Source: Telluria sp042683405 (GTDB lineage Bacteria > Pseudomonadota > Gammaproteobacteria > Burkholderiales > Burkholderiaceae_D). Taken from it: a DNA stretch of 64,000 bases. Location: the NCBI RefSeq assembly GCF_042683405.1, contig NZ_JBHUJS010000014.1:124001-188000 (forward strand). Direction: 5' to 3'. Position 1 is the stretch's first letter; each line of letters begins with the position of its first letter. The position numbers and the translations under genes were made by a program. Of this stretch, positions 46,018 through 54,642 are shown piece after piece. A model generated the notes under the pieces. The model worked only from the letters and a program-made list of their open reading frames with translations, was not told the origin of the DNA and did no database searches.

Positions 46018-47364
46018 TCAGGCGGCCGGCAGCATGATGATGCGCACCAGCAGGCCGCCGCCCTCGCGATTGCGGACATGCAGCTCCGCATTGTGCCGCG
46101 AGATGACCCTTTCCACAATGGCCAGGCCGAGCCCTGCGCCGTTGGCCTGTCCGCGCGCGGTATCCATGCGCGTGAACGGCTTGAGCAGCTGTTCGATCGC
46201 CTCCGCGGGCACGCCGGCGCCGTGGTCGCCAATCTCAATGATCACACGCCGCATCGGGCCAAGGCCGTGCGCATGGCAGCGGATATCGAGCTCGGTAAAG
46301 TCCGTGCCGGGCGTGTGGCCGTAACGGCGCGCGTTTTCCACCAGGTTGTTGAAGACGCGCCGCAGGTCGGTGGCATTGCCCATCACATGGATGTCTTCCG
46401 CGATATCGCAATGGACGCGCATGGACGGGATGCGCGCCGCTTCACGGCCCACTTCTTCCAGCATCGCGGTCAGGTCCACCGGCACGAAGCTCGACGCCTC
46501 GGTCGGCTTGGCGTAATCGAGGAACTGGCCGATGATCGCATCCATCTGCGCGATATCGGACTGCATGCCTTCGCGCGCTTCCGGCGACAGCGACGCCATC
46601 TCCACCTCCAGCCCCATGCGCGCGAGCGGCGTGCGCAGGTCGTGCGAGATGCCGGCCAGGATGACCGCGCGGTCCGATTCCACCCGCTGCAAATCGTCCA
46701 CCATCTGGTTGAAGCTGCGGTTCGCCTCGATGATCTCGGTCGGTCCTTCTTCCGGCAGCGGGTCCGGACGGCGCCCGCGCGCGATGCTGCGCGCGGCTTC
46801 CGTCAGGCGCGCCAGCGGCAGGTTGATGAGGCTCGAGATCAGCGCCGCGCCCACCAGCGACAGCAGGCCGACCACGCTGGCCCAGCCCAGCCACTGCACG
46901 CCGGTCAGGCCCTGGATGCGCTCGCGTTCGAGCATCAGCCAGTACTTGTCGTCGTCGATGTTAAAGCTGACCCAGAAGCCCGCCGATCCGTTGACGCGGG
47001 CGGAAAAGCGCGTGTCCGATCCCAGCTTGGCCTTGACGATGGCCTCGATGTCTTCCATCAGCGGGTTGTCCGGCGGCGGGTCCACCTCGTCGGTCACCTC
47101 CAGCGTGAAGATGCGGATGCCCTCGTTGGCCACCAGCTCGAACAGCAGCTCGCGGCGCAACTCGGGCGCCGAGTGGGTGAGGGCGGCCTTGGTGATGGTG
47201 ACCACCGAGATCACCTGCGCGGCCAGCTGCTGCGCCTGCGGTCCGCGCTGGACGTAGCTGATCATCCCCACCCATGAAGCCATGGACAGGGTGGTCAGGA
47301 TTCCAAGCAGCAGGAAGGTGCGCCAGAACAGGCCACTCCTGATCCAGGCCAGGCGCTTTGGCAT
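46018..47364 (-). CDS. EnvZ-like sensor histidine kinase
   Basis: This 448-residue kinase has an N-terminal membrane helix (TFLLLGILTTLSMASWVGM), a periplasmic sensor of about 115 residues, a second helix (ASVVGLLSLVGAALISSLI), a HAMP region (NLPLARLTEAARSIARG), the H-box SHDLRTPLARM and an ATPase domain (NNLVENARRYG, DHGAGV, GAGLGLAI). It is the partner of the OmpR-like regulator, whose stop codon is at 47379. ATG 47364 is used; a GTG at 47379 overlapping that stop (TAGTG) would add five residues. Osmotic or envelope sensing is inferred from family. Confidence 0.93.
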   Translation of the reverse strand: MPKRLAWIRSGLFWRTFLLLGILTTLSMASWVGMISYVQRGPQAQQLAAQVISVVTITKAALTHSAPELRRELLFELVANEGIRIFTLEVTDEVDPPPDNPLMEDIEAIVKAKLGSDTRFSARVNGSAGFWVSFNIDDDKYWLMLERERIQGLTGVQWLGWASVVGLLSLVGAALISSLINLPLARLTEAARSIARGRRPDPLPEEGPTEIIEANRSFNQMVDDLQRVESDRAVILAGISHDLRTPLARMGLEVEMASLSPEAREGMQSDIAQMDAIIGQFLDYAKPTEASSFVPVDLTAMLEEVGREAARIPSMRVHCDIAEDIHVMGNATDLRRVFNNLVENARRYGHTPGTDFTELDIRCHAHGLGPMRRVIIEIGDHGAGVPAEAIEQLLKPFTRMDTARGQANGAGLGLAIVERVISRHNAELHVRNREGGGLLVRIIMLPAA

Positions 47365-47378
47365 TCCCGGATCCCGCA

Positions 47379-48152
47379 CTATCGCGGCTGGCCTTCAGGG
47401 ATGAATACGTAGCCCAGGCCCCAGACGGTCTGGATGTACAGCGGGCTGGAAGGATCCGGTTCGATCAGTTTGCGCAGGCGCGAAATCTGCACGTCCAGGC
47501 TGCGGTCGAACACCTCGTATTCGCGGCCGCGCGCCAGTTCCATCAGCTTCTCGCGCGACAGCGGCTGGCGTGCATGGCGGGCGAACACCTTGAGCACCGA
47601 GAATTCGCCGGTGGTCAGGGGAACGGTCTCGCCATTCTTCTTGAGCGTGCGCGTGCCCAGGTCCAGCACGAACTGGCCGAACTCGAAGGTCTGCGGGGTT
47701 TCCGAAGGAGCGCCCGGGATTTCGTCCGGACCCTTGCGGCGCAGGACAGCGCCGATGCGCGCCACCAGTTCGCGCGGATTGAACGGCTTGGGCAGGTAGT
47801 CGTCGGCGCCCATCTCCAGGCCGACGATGCGGTCGACGTCCTCGCCCTTGGCGGTGAGCATGATGATCGGAGTCTGGTCGCCGGCCCCGCGCAGGCGGCG
47901 GCAAATCGACAGGCCATCCTCGCCCGGCAGCATCAGGTCCAGCACCAGCAGGTCGTAGCGCTCGCGCAGCCACAGCTTGTTCATAGCCGGGGCGCTTTCG
48001 GCCGTGACCACGGTGAAGCCTTGTTCCGTGAGATAGCGGCGCAACAAATCGCGCAGGCGTACGTCGTCGTCGACCACCATGATCTTGGCGCCGTGGCCGG
48101 CGTTCCCGGTCGTTGCTTCGCCACCAGTGTTTTGTGTATTTTGGGTGTTCAT
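47379..48152 (-). CDS. ompR: OmpR-family response regulator
   Basis: This 257-residue regulator has a receiver domain (about residues 22-137) with Asp72 as phosphoacceptor (LLVLDLMLPGEDG), acidic pocket VVDDD and the Lys in DDYLPKPFNP. A winged-helix DNA-binding domain follows (about 155-250), ending DVQISRLRKLIEPD and VWGLGYVFIP. It matches OmpR more than PhoB or other paralogs. It is co-transcribed with the EnvZ-like kinase and is divergent from the Q/R-rich secreted protein gene at 48347, with a 194-base shared regulatory gap. Confidence 0.93.
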   Translation of the reverse strand: MNTQNTQNTGGEATTGNAGHGAKIMVVDDDVRLRDLLRRYLTEQGFTVVTAESAPAMNKLWLRERYDLLVLDLMLPGEDGLSICRRLRGAGDQTPIIMLTAKGEDVDRIVGLEMGADDYLPKPFNPRELVARIGAVLRRKGPDEIPGAPSETPQTFEFGQFVLDLGTRTLKKNGETVPLTTGEFSVLKVFARHARQPLSREKLMELARGREYEVFDRSLDVQISRLRKLIEPDPSSPLYIQTVWGLGYVFIPEGQPR

Positions 48153-48346
48153 TGCCTGTCAAATTTGTCAGATTGATGTCGCTATGGTAACGTCTTATCG
48201 GGCTGGAATACACCTCGCGCGGAAGTCATTACAAAGTGTTACAAACTTTACCCAATCGGTCTTACCACCTGCAAAGTTTGGCCATACACTGCCGTTACGG
48301 TTGAATCAAGCTTATCTGTTTACAAGGCATCGGAAAAGAGAAACAC

Positions 48347-48793
48347 ATGCAGAACGCGTCCCACATCTCCCAGGTTGTCCATGCCCGCACGGCGGCGGCA
48401 GCGCGCAGCCTGTTCGCGCTGGGCTCGGGCCTGGTCCTCGCCTGCGTCATGGCCGCATCCGGCGCGCAGGCGCAGGAAACGCCGCAGCCGCGCCCAGAGC
48501 GCCCGCAGCCGCAGCGCGAGGTGCAGCAGCGTGAGGCGCAGCGCGACCTGCAGCGCGAGATGCAGCGCCAGGAAATGCACCGCCAGGAGCAGGCGCGCCA
48601 GGAGATGCAGCGTGAGCAGCGCGCGTACGAAGAGCAGCAGCGCCGCATCCTCCAGGCGCAGCAGGAGCAGCAGGAGCAGCAGGAAGGGCAGCGCCGCCAT
48701 GGCCGCATGACCGCCGACGAACGCAGCGAACTGCGCCGCCAGATCAACGAGGCCAACCAGGATATCTACGCGCGCCCGCGCGGGCGCCGGTAA
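48347..48793 (+). CDS. Secreted Gln/Arg/Glu-rich coiled-coil protein
   Basis: This 148-residue protein has a signal peptide (LFALGSGLVLACVMAASGAQA, cleavage near residue 42). The mature part is dominated by Gln, Arg and Glu with short repeating units such as REMQRQEM and REAQRDLQ, typical of a long charged helix, and ends DERSELRRQINEANQDIYARP. The ending (RxxLRxxIxEAxxDIY) recurs in other small periplasmic proteins of this group. Function unknown. It is divergent from ompR and could belong to that regulon. A rho-independent terminator follows. Confidence 0.8.
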   Translation: MQNASHISQVVHARTAAAARSLFALGSGLVLACVMAASGAQAQETPQPRPERPQPQREVQQREAQRDLQREMQRQEMHRQEQARQEMQREQRAYEEQQRRILQAQQEQQEQQEGQRRHGRMTADERSELRRQINEANQDIYARPRGRR

Positions 48794-48807
48794 GACAGGA
48801 TCGCAAC

Positions 48808-48833
48808 AAAGGCAGCTTCGGCTGCCTTTTTTT
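48808..48833 (+). terminator. Rho-independent terminator
   Basis: AAAGGCAGC, TTCG tetraloop and GCTGCC followed by seven T form a textbook intrinsic terminator just after the stop of the Q/R-rich protein gene. Confidence 0.93.
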
Positions 48834-48938
48834 CGACCAATGGTTATTTTCCAACCGACATCATGATACGCTTGGAAAATAATTATATTTAAGTATTGTT
48901 GCTACGGCAGCAATGTTGCTAGGGTCTGGAGCGAGGCA

Positions 48939-50825
48939 GTGACAGAAATGGTTGACAGCGGCGTCGAGCTGTCCGCCGGGCTTGCGCCTGCGGATGGGGT
49001 CGAGCATGGCATCATCTCCCGTGCGGACGGCGTGTACGCCGAGGCCGCCGTGTCCGGCCGCACATTCCAGTCCGCCGTCGACGGCGTGTTCGCTGCGGGG
49101 AACTGCTTCGCCGGCCTGAACTACGCGCTCTTCATCCGGCTGCTGTTCGGGATTGGCCCCGCCTTGCCGGCCGACGAGAGCGCGGTGCGCTTTGCCGACA
49201 AGATCGTTCCCTTCGATCCCGTGCGGCGCGCGCTCTACCGTGCGGTCAAGATCGAATCCGGCACCGCCGAATACTACTTCGAACCGGTGTTCATCGAGGA
49301 CGCCGACGACCCCTTTGCCAGCCCGGTCCCGGCCCAGCTCACGCTCGATGAGTTCATCGCCGACATGTGGTCGAAGGGGATCCGCTTCGGCATCGATGTC
49401 GCCGCCGTGCGCGCCGCCATCGTATCGGGCAAGCAGGACCGCGTGACCGTCGCACGCGCGCTGCCGGCAACGCCGGGGCAGGACGCGGTCATCAACGAAG
49501 TCTCCGACGACATCCACCGCAACGACGCGCCGCGCCAGCTGGCCAACGGCAAGCTGGACCTGATGTCGTTCCAGAACCGCTTCCCGCAGATCAAGGAGAA
49601 CGTGCGCCTGCTGCACAAGGTGCCGCGCAAGCTGGGCGTGGCCGGCATCGACCTCGCCGGCTTCCCGCTGGAGCCTGCGATCCCCGCCGACGTCGACCTG
49701 CAGGCGCTGGCCGGCCCGGGCATGCGCATCGAGCACACCGCCGAGGGCGAGTTCCTGGTATCGACCGTCGCGGGCTTCCTCAACGTCGACACCGGCACCG
49801 GCCAGCTGTCGGTAGGAGCCAAGATCGTCAGCTACGAGGGCGTGAGCACGCGCACCACCGGCAACCTGCAGCTGACCGGCGACTACGAGGAATTCGGCGA
49901 GATCCAGGAGAAGCGCGTCGTCGAGGGCGAGAACATCACCGTGCACGCGGACGTCTTCGGCAACGTGGTGTCGCGTGGCGGCACAGTCACCCTCAACAAC
50001 AACCTGGTGGGCGGCAGCGCCAGCAACGCGCGCGGCAACATCCACGTCAAGGGCGTCGCCTCCAGCGCCATCGTGCAGGCGGCGCACGGCGAAGTCACGC
50101 TGGGCCGCGCGGAGAACTGCGTCATCTCGGGCACCCGCGTCTCGGTCGAGCATGCCGTCAACTGCGAGATCATGGCGGACGTGCTGACCGTGGGGCAGGC
50201 CGAAGGCTGCGCGGTGGCGGCGCGCAGCGTCACCATCGGGACAGCAGGGCCTCGCCGGCAGATCGAGATGCTGGTGTACGCGCTGGTGCCGGACGACGCC
50301 AGGATCAACGACGTGATCGCCCAGCTTCAGGAGCGCGTCGAACTGTTCCACATGGTGGCCGCGTCGCGCCAGGCCGAACTGGACACCCTGCAGAACGAGC
50401 CCGACGTGCGCAAGTACGTCATGCTCGCATCGAAGATCCGCAAGAAGGAAATCACCCTCACCGCCGATCAGGTGCCGCAGTTCCAGAAGATGGCGCTCGC
50501 GGTCGGGCCGCAGCTCAAGGCGATCGGCAAGCTGTCGCTGGAAGTGAAGTCCGCGCAGTCCGAGGGCAAGGCGGGCGCCGACCTGATCGCCCAGCTTGTC
50601 GAGCAGAAGAACGCCAGCTCCGGCGCCAGCAGCGTCGAGATTGGCGAACTGCGGGGCGACGTCATGGTGCGCACCATGCGTTTCAATCCGGACGGCAGCA
50701 GCGTCTACCACCTCCCCGTCAAAGAGATCAAGGCGCGCTTGCGCGGCGGGCAGCAGTTGGGCGAGCGTATTGCCTCCGGCAGCACCGGCTCCGTCCACTG
50801 GAGCACGGTCGCTCCCTCCGAATAA
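48939..50825 (+). CDS. DUF342/FapA-family polymerising protein
   Basis: This 628-residue protein contains the DUF342 (FapA) region: a beta-helix-like central part with repeated SxGAKIVSYEGVSTRTTGNL and NITVHADVFGNVVSRGGTVT motifs, VKGVASSAIVQAAHGEVTLG, then a coiled segment (about residues 440-540) and a C-terminal beta domain. DUF342 proteins include FapA of flagellar assembly and are often near chemotaxis genes. The start is GTG 48939 or ATG 48948; a GAGG sits just before. It precedes an HDOD gene on the opposite strand. Confidence 0.85.
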   Translation: MTEMVDSGVELSAGLAPADGVEHGIISRADGVYAEAAVSGRTFQSAVDGVFAAGNCFAGLNYALFIRLLFGIGPALPADESAVRFADKIVPFDPVRRALYRAVKIESGTAEYYFEPVFIEDADDPFASPVPAQLTLDEFIADMWSKGIRFGIDVAAVRAAIVSGKQDRVTVARALPATPGQDAVINEVSDDIHRNDAPRQLANGKLDLMSFQNRFPQIKENVRLLHKVPRKLGVAGIDLAGFPLEPAIPADVDLQALAGPGMRIEHTAEGEFLVSTVAGFLNVDTGTGQLSVGAKIVSYEGVSTRTTGNLQLTGDYEEFGEIQEKRVVEGENITVHADVFGNVVSRGGTVTLNNNLVGGSASNARGNIHVKGVASSAIVQAAHGEVTLGRAENCVISGTRVSVEHAVNCEIMADVLTVGQAEGCAVAARSVTIGTAGPRRQIEMLVYALVPDDARINDVIAQLQERVELFHMVAASRQAELDTLQNEPDVRKYVMLASKIRKKEITLTADQVPQFQKMALAVGPQLKAIGKLSLEVKSAQSEGKAGADLIAQLVEQKNASSGASSVEIGELRGDVMVRTMRFNPDGSSVYHLPVKEIKARLRGGQQLGERIASGSTGSVHWSTVAPSE

Positions 50826-50827
50826 AA

Positions 50828-50950
50828 GGGACTGTCCCGCTTCATCGCTGTGGCGGAATCGGCCCATTTATGGCGAAATCCGCCAGGAATGACGGTAAGG
50901 CTGCGCAGGCTGAAGTGCGGGGGGAACAGTCCCTTGCAGGGAAGTCCCCG
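50828..50950. repeat. Palindromic GGGACTGTCCC repeats between convergent genes
   Basis: GGGACTGTCCC (about 50829) and GGGGAACAGTCCC with a trailing GGGAAGTCCCC (about 50923-50949) are inverted with respect to each other. They flank a second palindrome (GGCGGAATCGGCC..GGCGAAATCCGCC). They sit in the gap where the FapA-like gene converges on an HDOD gene and belong to the palindrome family seen across the window. Confidence 0.65.
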
Positions 50951-50958
50951 GCAGCCGG

Positions 50959-52041
50959 TCAGGCGTCGGCGGGCATGGCGGCGAGCGCCTCGTAGCAGCG
51001 CCCGGCAGCCATCGGCAGGCGTTCGAACACGTCCGGGTCGCCTTCTTCGATGACGCCGTTCTCGACCAGCATGCGCGCCTTGCCCATGTAGTCGGACAGC
51101 GCCATCAGCCGACCCAGCGGCGACATCACGGCGCCCTTGGCGACGCTGCCCTGTTCGCGGATTGCATGCGTTACCGACTGTGGGAAGTGCCACTCCTGCG
51201 CGATGCTGCACGACAGCCTGCGCGCCAGCGTCGCCAGCTGGGCGCAAAACATCTCCGAGCCCAGCGTGCGGTCGTCCCTGGCCGCCTGGTCCATCAGGCG
51301 CAAGGCGACGATGAGCCCCGTGTTCTGCACCAGCGCCGCCAGGAAGGCCTCGAACGGCTCGACCCCATTTTCGGGCGCGAGCGTGCGGTTGGCGTTGGCG
51401 CAGCGCTCCGAGCGTTCCCAGATCCGCGGCGCCAGCAAGCGCGTGTAGTAGCCCGAGTTCATGTCGATGATCGGCCGAAACGCGACGCTGGTGATCAGCT
51501 GGCGCAGGCCTTCCTGCCCGATTACCATCACCGCATGCTCCACGCTATTGATGGTCTTGCCGGTCCCGTGCATCGAGCTGTTGGCCAGCCGGATCACGGC
51601 CGCGACCAGCACCACGTCGCCCGAAATCGTGCGCGAGAGCTGCGCTCCGGAGAAGTTGTCGCTGCGCAGGCTTTGCAGCAGCTGCGGGATCAGCCCCGGC
51701 ATGCGCCGCACCATCGCCGCGCCCGACTGCTGCGAGTTGACCACCGTCCGCACCGCGTCGAGCGCAGCTTCCTCGACCGGGCTGGTGTCCAGCACTGCTT
51801 CGCCGTTGGTGCCGAAGGCCCAGCTGTTCCAGAGGCGATTGAGATGGTCGGACTGCTCGAACGGAATGGCGCTGCCGCTGCCGACGGGCCCATCCGGGAC
51901 GGCCAGTGTGACTGGCGGTGGCTCGGGATCCGCATGTTGCGGTAGAGGCACCCAAGTGGTGCCGGGCGCGATGTCATGGAGCTCGCGTTCCGTGCGCGAA
52001 GCGGGGCCGCCCGTGAACAGGCGTTGCAGCCATTGATACAT
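50959..52041 (-). CDS. HDOD-domain protein
   Basis: This 360-residue protein has a central HDOD domain (about residues 105-300), seen as MVRRMPGLIPQLLQSL, ISGDVVLVAAVIRLANSSMHG, INSVEHAVMVIGQEGLRQLI and LAALVQNTGLIVALRLM. HDOD domains are HD-like output or scaffold modules in bacterial signalling, lacking clear catalytic metal residues. No receiver or EAL domain is attached. It is convergent with the DUF342 gene and divergent from the CheW gene, so the three may be functionally related. Confidence 0.87.
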   Translation of the reverse strand: MYQWLQRLFTGGPASRTERELHDIAPGTTWVPLPQHADPEPPPVTLAVPDGPVGSGSAIPFEQSDHLNRLWNSWAFGTNGEAVLDTSPVEEAALDAVRTVVNSQQSGAAMVRRMPGLIPQLLQSLRSDNFSGAQLSRTISGDVVLVAAVIRLANSSMHGTGKTINSVEHAVMVIGQEGLRQLITSVAFRPIIDMNSGYYTRLLAPRIWERSERCANANRTLAPENGVEPFEAFLAALVQNTGLIVALRLMDQAARDDRTLGSEMFCAQLATLARRLSCSIAQEWHFPQSVTHAIREQGSVAKGAVMSPLGRLMALSDYMGKARMLVENGVIEEGDPDVFERLPMAAGRCYEALAAMPADA

Positions 52042-52189
52042 TGCAGTTCCTTAATTGTTATATTTTCTGCAGCATTCCCATTGTAATGAAACCAGAAGTC
52101 ATTGCAAGCGGGGAATTAGATTGATTGCAGTCAACAATAGGCCTGCGCCGCAAGAGTAGGATGGGGCACCTAGTCAAGGAACCCATCTT

Positions 52190-52675
52190 ATGGATACGAG
52201 CGTATCGAAGAAGCCCGCGAGCACGAGCACCATGGAGTTCCTGAGCTTTTCGCTGGGTGGGCTTGAGTACGGGCTCGAGTTCAACAAGGTGCAGGAACTG
52301 CGCATGCTCAAGTCGCTGGAACGCGTGGCCAGCGGCGGTGAGGTGCTGAACGGCGTGGCGGTGTCGCGCGGCGTGATCATGCCCATCGTCGACATGCGCG
52401 CGGCGATGGAGGGCGTGCCGGCGCCGCCCGATCCGGCCACCGACGTGATCATCCTCGAATTGAACAACTGCGTGATGGGTATGGTGGTGGACGGCGTGAC
52501 CGGCGTGGTGCAGCTGCGCCAGGACCAGATCAGTCCCATGCCCGGCGCTTCGCACAACGCGGACTACCTGATGGGGCTGGGCGAAGCGGAAGGCCGGCGC
52601 CTGGTCCTGGTGGACATCGACAAGCTGATGGCCATCAAGCGCAGGTCGGCCGGCCCGCGCCAGCACACGGCTTAA
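52190..52675 (+). CDS. CheW-like chemotaxis coupling protein
   Basis: This 161-residue single-domain CheW protein shows FLSFSLGGLEYGLEFNKVQE, a central LNGVAVSRGVIMPIVDMRAAM segment (the GxxxxRGxxxPVxDL pattern) and VVDGVTGVVQLRQDQISP. CheW links chemoreceptors to the CheA kinase. No CheA, CheY or receptor gene is in the window, so it is an isolated or accessory CheW. The last four codons overlap the end of the ABC-F gene on the opposite strand. Confidence 0.93.
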   Translation: MDTSVSKKPASTSTMEFLSFSLGGLEYGLEFNKVQELRMLKSLERVASGGEVLNGVAVSRGVIMPIVDMRAAMEGVPAPPDPATDVIILELNNCVMGMVVDGVTGVVQLRQDQISPMPGASHNADYLMGLGEAEGRRLVLVDIDKLMAIKRRSAGPRQHTA

Positions 52676-54642
52676 GCGGCCGCTTCCAGCTGCTCCTGCA
52701 GCGCCAGCCACTCCTCCTCGAGCTGGACGATATCCTTGCTGACGTAGGCCTGGTCGTTCAGCAGCGATTTGAGCTTGTCCTTGTTGGACACATCGTAAAT
52801 CGCTTCGTCGGCCAGTTGCGCGTCGACCTCGGACTTTTTCGCATTCAGCCTGGCGATCTGCTCTTCCAGCTTTTTGATCTTCGATTCCAGCGGCTTGCGG
52901 ATCGCGGCCATGCGCTGGCGCTGCTCCGCCTCCTGGCGCTTCTGGTCGCGGCGGTCGATCGCCGGCGGCGGCGCGACCGGCGAGGATGCCGGATACGCAG
53001 CCTTGTTCTCCTTGCCCGCAGCGGGCAGCACGTTCGTGCCCTTGCCAAGCTTGGTCTGGAACAGCCAGTCCTTGTAGTCGTCCAGGTCGCCGTCGAACGG
53101 CATCAGCTTGCCGTCGGCGACGATGATGAACTGGTCGGTGGTCGCACGCAGCAGGTGGCGGTCGTGGGACACCACGACCAGCGTGCCGTCGAACTGCGCC
53201 AGCGCCATGGTGAGCGCCTCGCGCGTTTCCAGGTCCAGGTGGTTGGTCGGCTCGTCCAGCAGCAGCAGGTTGGGGCGCTGCCACACGATCAGGGCCAGCG
53301 CCAGGCGTGCCTTCTCGCCGCCCGAGAACGGGCGGATCGGGCTGGTGACCATATCGCCCGGGAAGTTGAAGCCGCCCAGGAAGTTGCGCAGCTCCTGCTC
53401 GCGCACGGTCGGCGCGATCTTGGCGAGGTGCCACAGGGGCGACTCGTCGTGGCGCAGCATCTCGACCTGGTGCTGGGCGAAGTAGCCGATCACGAGGCCC
53501 TTGCCCACGGTCGCTTCGCCTGCCAGCGGCTTCAGTTCGCCGGCGATGGTCTTGATCAGCGTGGACTTGCCGGCGCCATTCACGCCCAGCAGGCCGATGC
53601 GCTGCTCGGATTGCAGCGAGAAGTTCACGCGGTTGACGATGACCTTGTCGCCTTCCTCGGTGTGGTAGCCGCAATCGACATCTTCCAGCACCAGCAGCGG
53701 GTTCGGCGCCGAGAGCGGCTCGCGAAACTCGAACGAGAACTCGGCGGCCGCGCGCAGCGGCGCCAGCTCCTCCATCTTGGCCAGCTGCTTGATGCGGCTC
53801 TGCGCCTGGCGCGCCTTGGAGGCCTTGGCCTTGAAGCGGTTGATGTACGACTCGAGGTGGGCGCGGGCGCGCTGCTGCTTCTCGATCATGCCGGCCTGCA
53901 GCACCATCTGCGCGGCGCGCTGGCGCTCGAACGCGCTGTAGTTTCCGGCGTAGCGCTTCAGCTTGCGCTCGTCGATGTGCACGATCACGTTGACGATCTC
54001 GTCGAGGAAATCGCGGTCGTGCGAAATGATGATCAGCGTGCCTTCGTAGCGCTTGAGCCAGTCCTCCAGCCAGATGATCGCATCCAGGTCCAGGTGGTTG
54101 GTCGGTTCGTCCAGCAGCAGCAGGTCCGATGGGCACATCAGCGCCTGCGCCAGGTTCAGGCGCATGCGCCAGCCGCCGGAGAAGCTGGCCACCGGCTGCT
54201 TCATCTGGTCGAGCGTGAAGCCCAGGCCCAGCAGCAGCTGTTCGCCGCGCGACTGCACCGTGTAGGCGTCGGCGTCGGCCAGCGCGCTGTGCACCTCGCC
54301 CAGCGCGATGCCGTTGGCGTCGTCGTGCGGCTCGCCTTCCAGGCGCTCCAGTTCGGCCTGCAGGCGGCGCAGGTTCACGTCGCCGTCGATGGCGTAGTCG
54401 AGCGCCGCGCGGTCCAGCGGCGGCGTCTCCTGCGCCACATAGGCCATGCGCCAGCGGGCAGGGAAGTCGATCGACCCCTGGTCCGAATGCAGCTCGTTGC
54501 GCAGCATGGCGAACAGGCTGGATTTGCCGGCGCCGTTGGCGCCAATGAGGCCGATTTTGTCGCCGGGGTTCAGCGTCAGGTCAACCGATTCGAGCAGCGG
54601 CTTGGTGCCGCGCATCAGGCTGACGTTGGAAAACTTGATCAT
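52672..54642 (-). CDS. ABC-F family ATPase (YheS-like)
   Basis: This 656-residue protein has two ABC domains and no membrane segments. The first has GANGAGKSS, SFSGGW and LLLDEPTNHLDLDAI; the second has GVNGAGKST, FSGGE and LLLDEPTNHLDLETR. A linker of about 80 residues with an Arg/Lys-rich helix (RAHLESYINRFKAKASKARQ) joins them, and a C-terminal coiled coil (about 560-656) is present. ABC-F proteins act on ribosomes or in antibiotic resistance. It starts at an ATG overlapping the prmB stop (TAATG), so it is coupled to prmB. Confidence 0.93.
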   Translation of the reverse strand: MIKFSNVSLMRGTKPLLESVDLTLNPGDKIGLIGANGAGKSSLFAMLRNELHSDQGSIDFPARWRMAYVAQETPPLDRAALDYAIDGDVNLRRLQAELERLEGEPHDDANGIALGEVHSALADADAYTVQSRGEQLLLGLGFTLDQMKQPVASFSGGWRMRLNLAQALMCPSDLLLLDEPTNHLDLDAIIWLEDWLKRYEGTLIIISHDRDFLDEIVNVIVHIDERKLKRYAGNYSAFERQRAAQMVLQAGMIEKQQRARAHLESYINRFKAKASKARQAQSRIKQLAKMEELAPLRAAAEFSFEFREPLSAPNPLLVLEDVDCGYHTEEGDKVIVNRVNFSLQSEQRIGLLGVNGAGKSTLIKTIAGELKPLAGEATVGKGLVIGYFAQHQVEMLRHDESPLWHLAKIAPTVREQELRNFLGGFNFPGDMVTSPIRPFSGGEKARLALALIVWQRPNLLLLDEPTNHLDLETREALTMALAQFDGTLVVVSHDRHLLRATTDQFIIVADGKLMPFDGDLDDYKDWLFQTKLGKGTNVLPAAGKENKAAYPASSPVAPPPAIDRRDQKRQEAEQRQRMAAIRKPLESKIKKLEEQIARLNAKKSEVDAQLADEAIYDVSNKDKLKSLLNDQAYVSKDIVQLEEEWLALQEQLEAAA

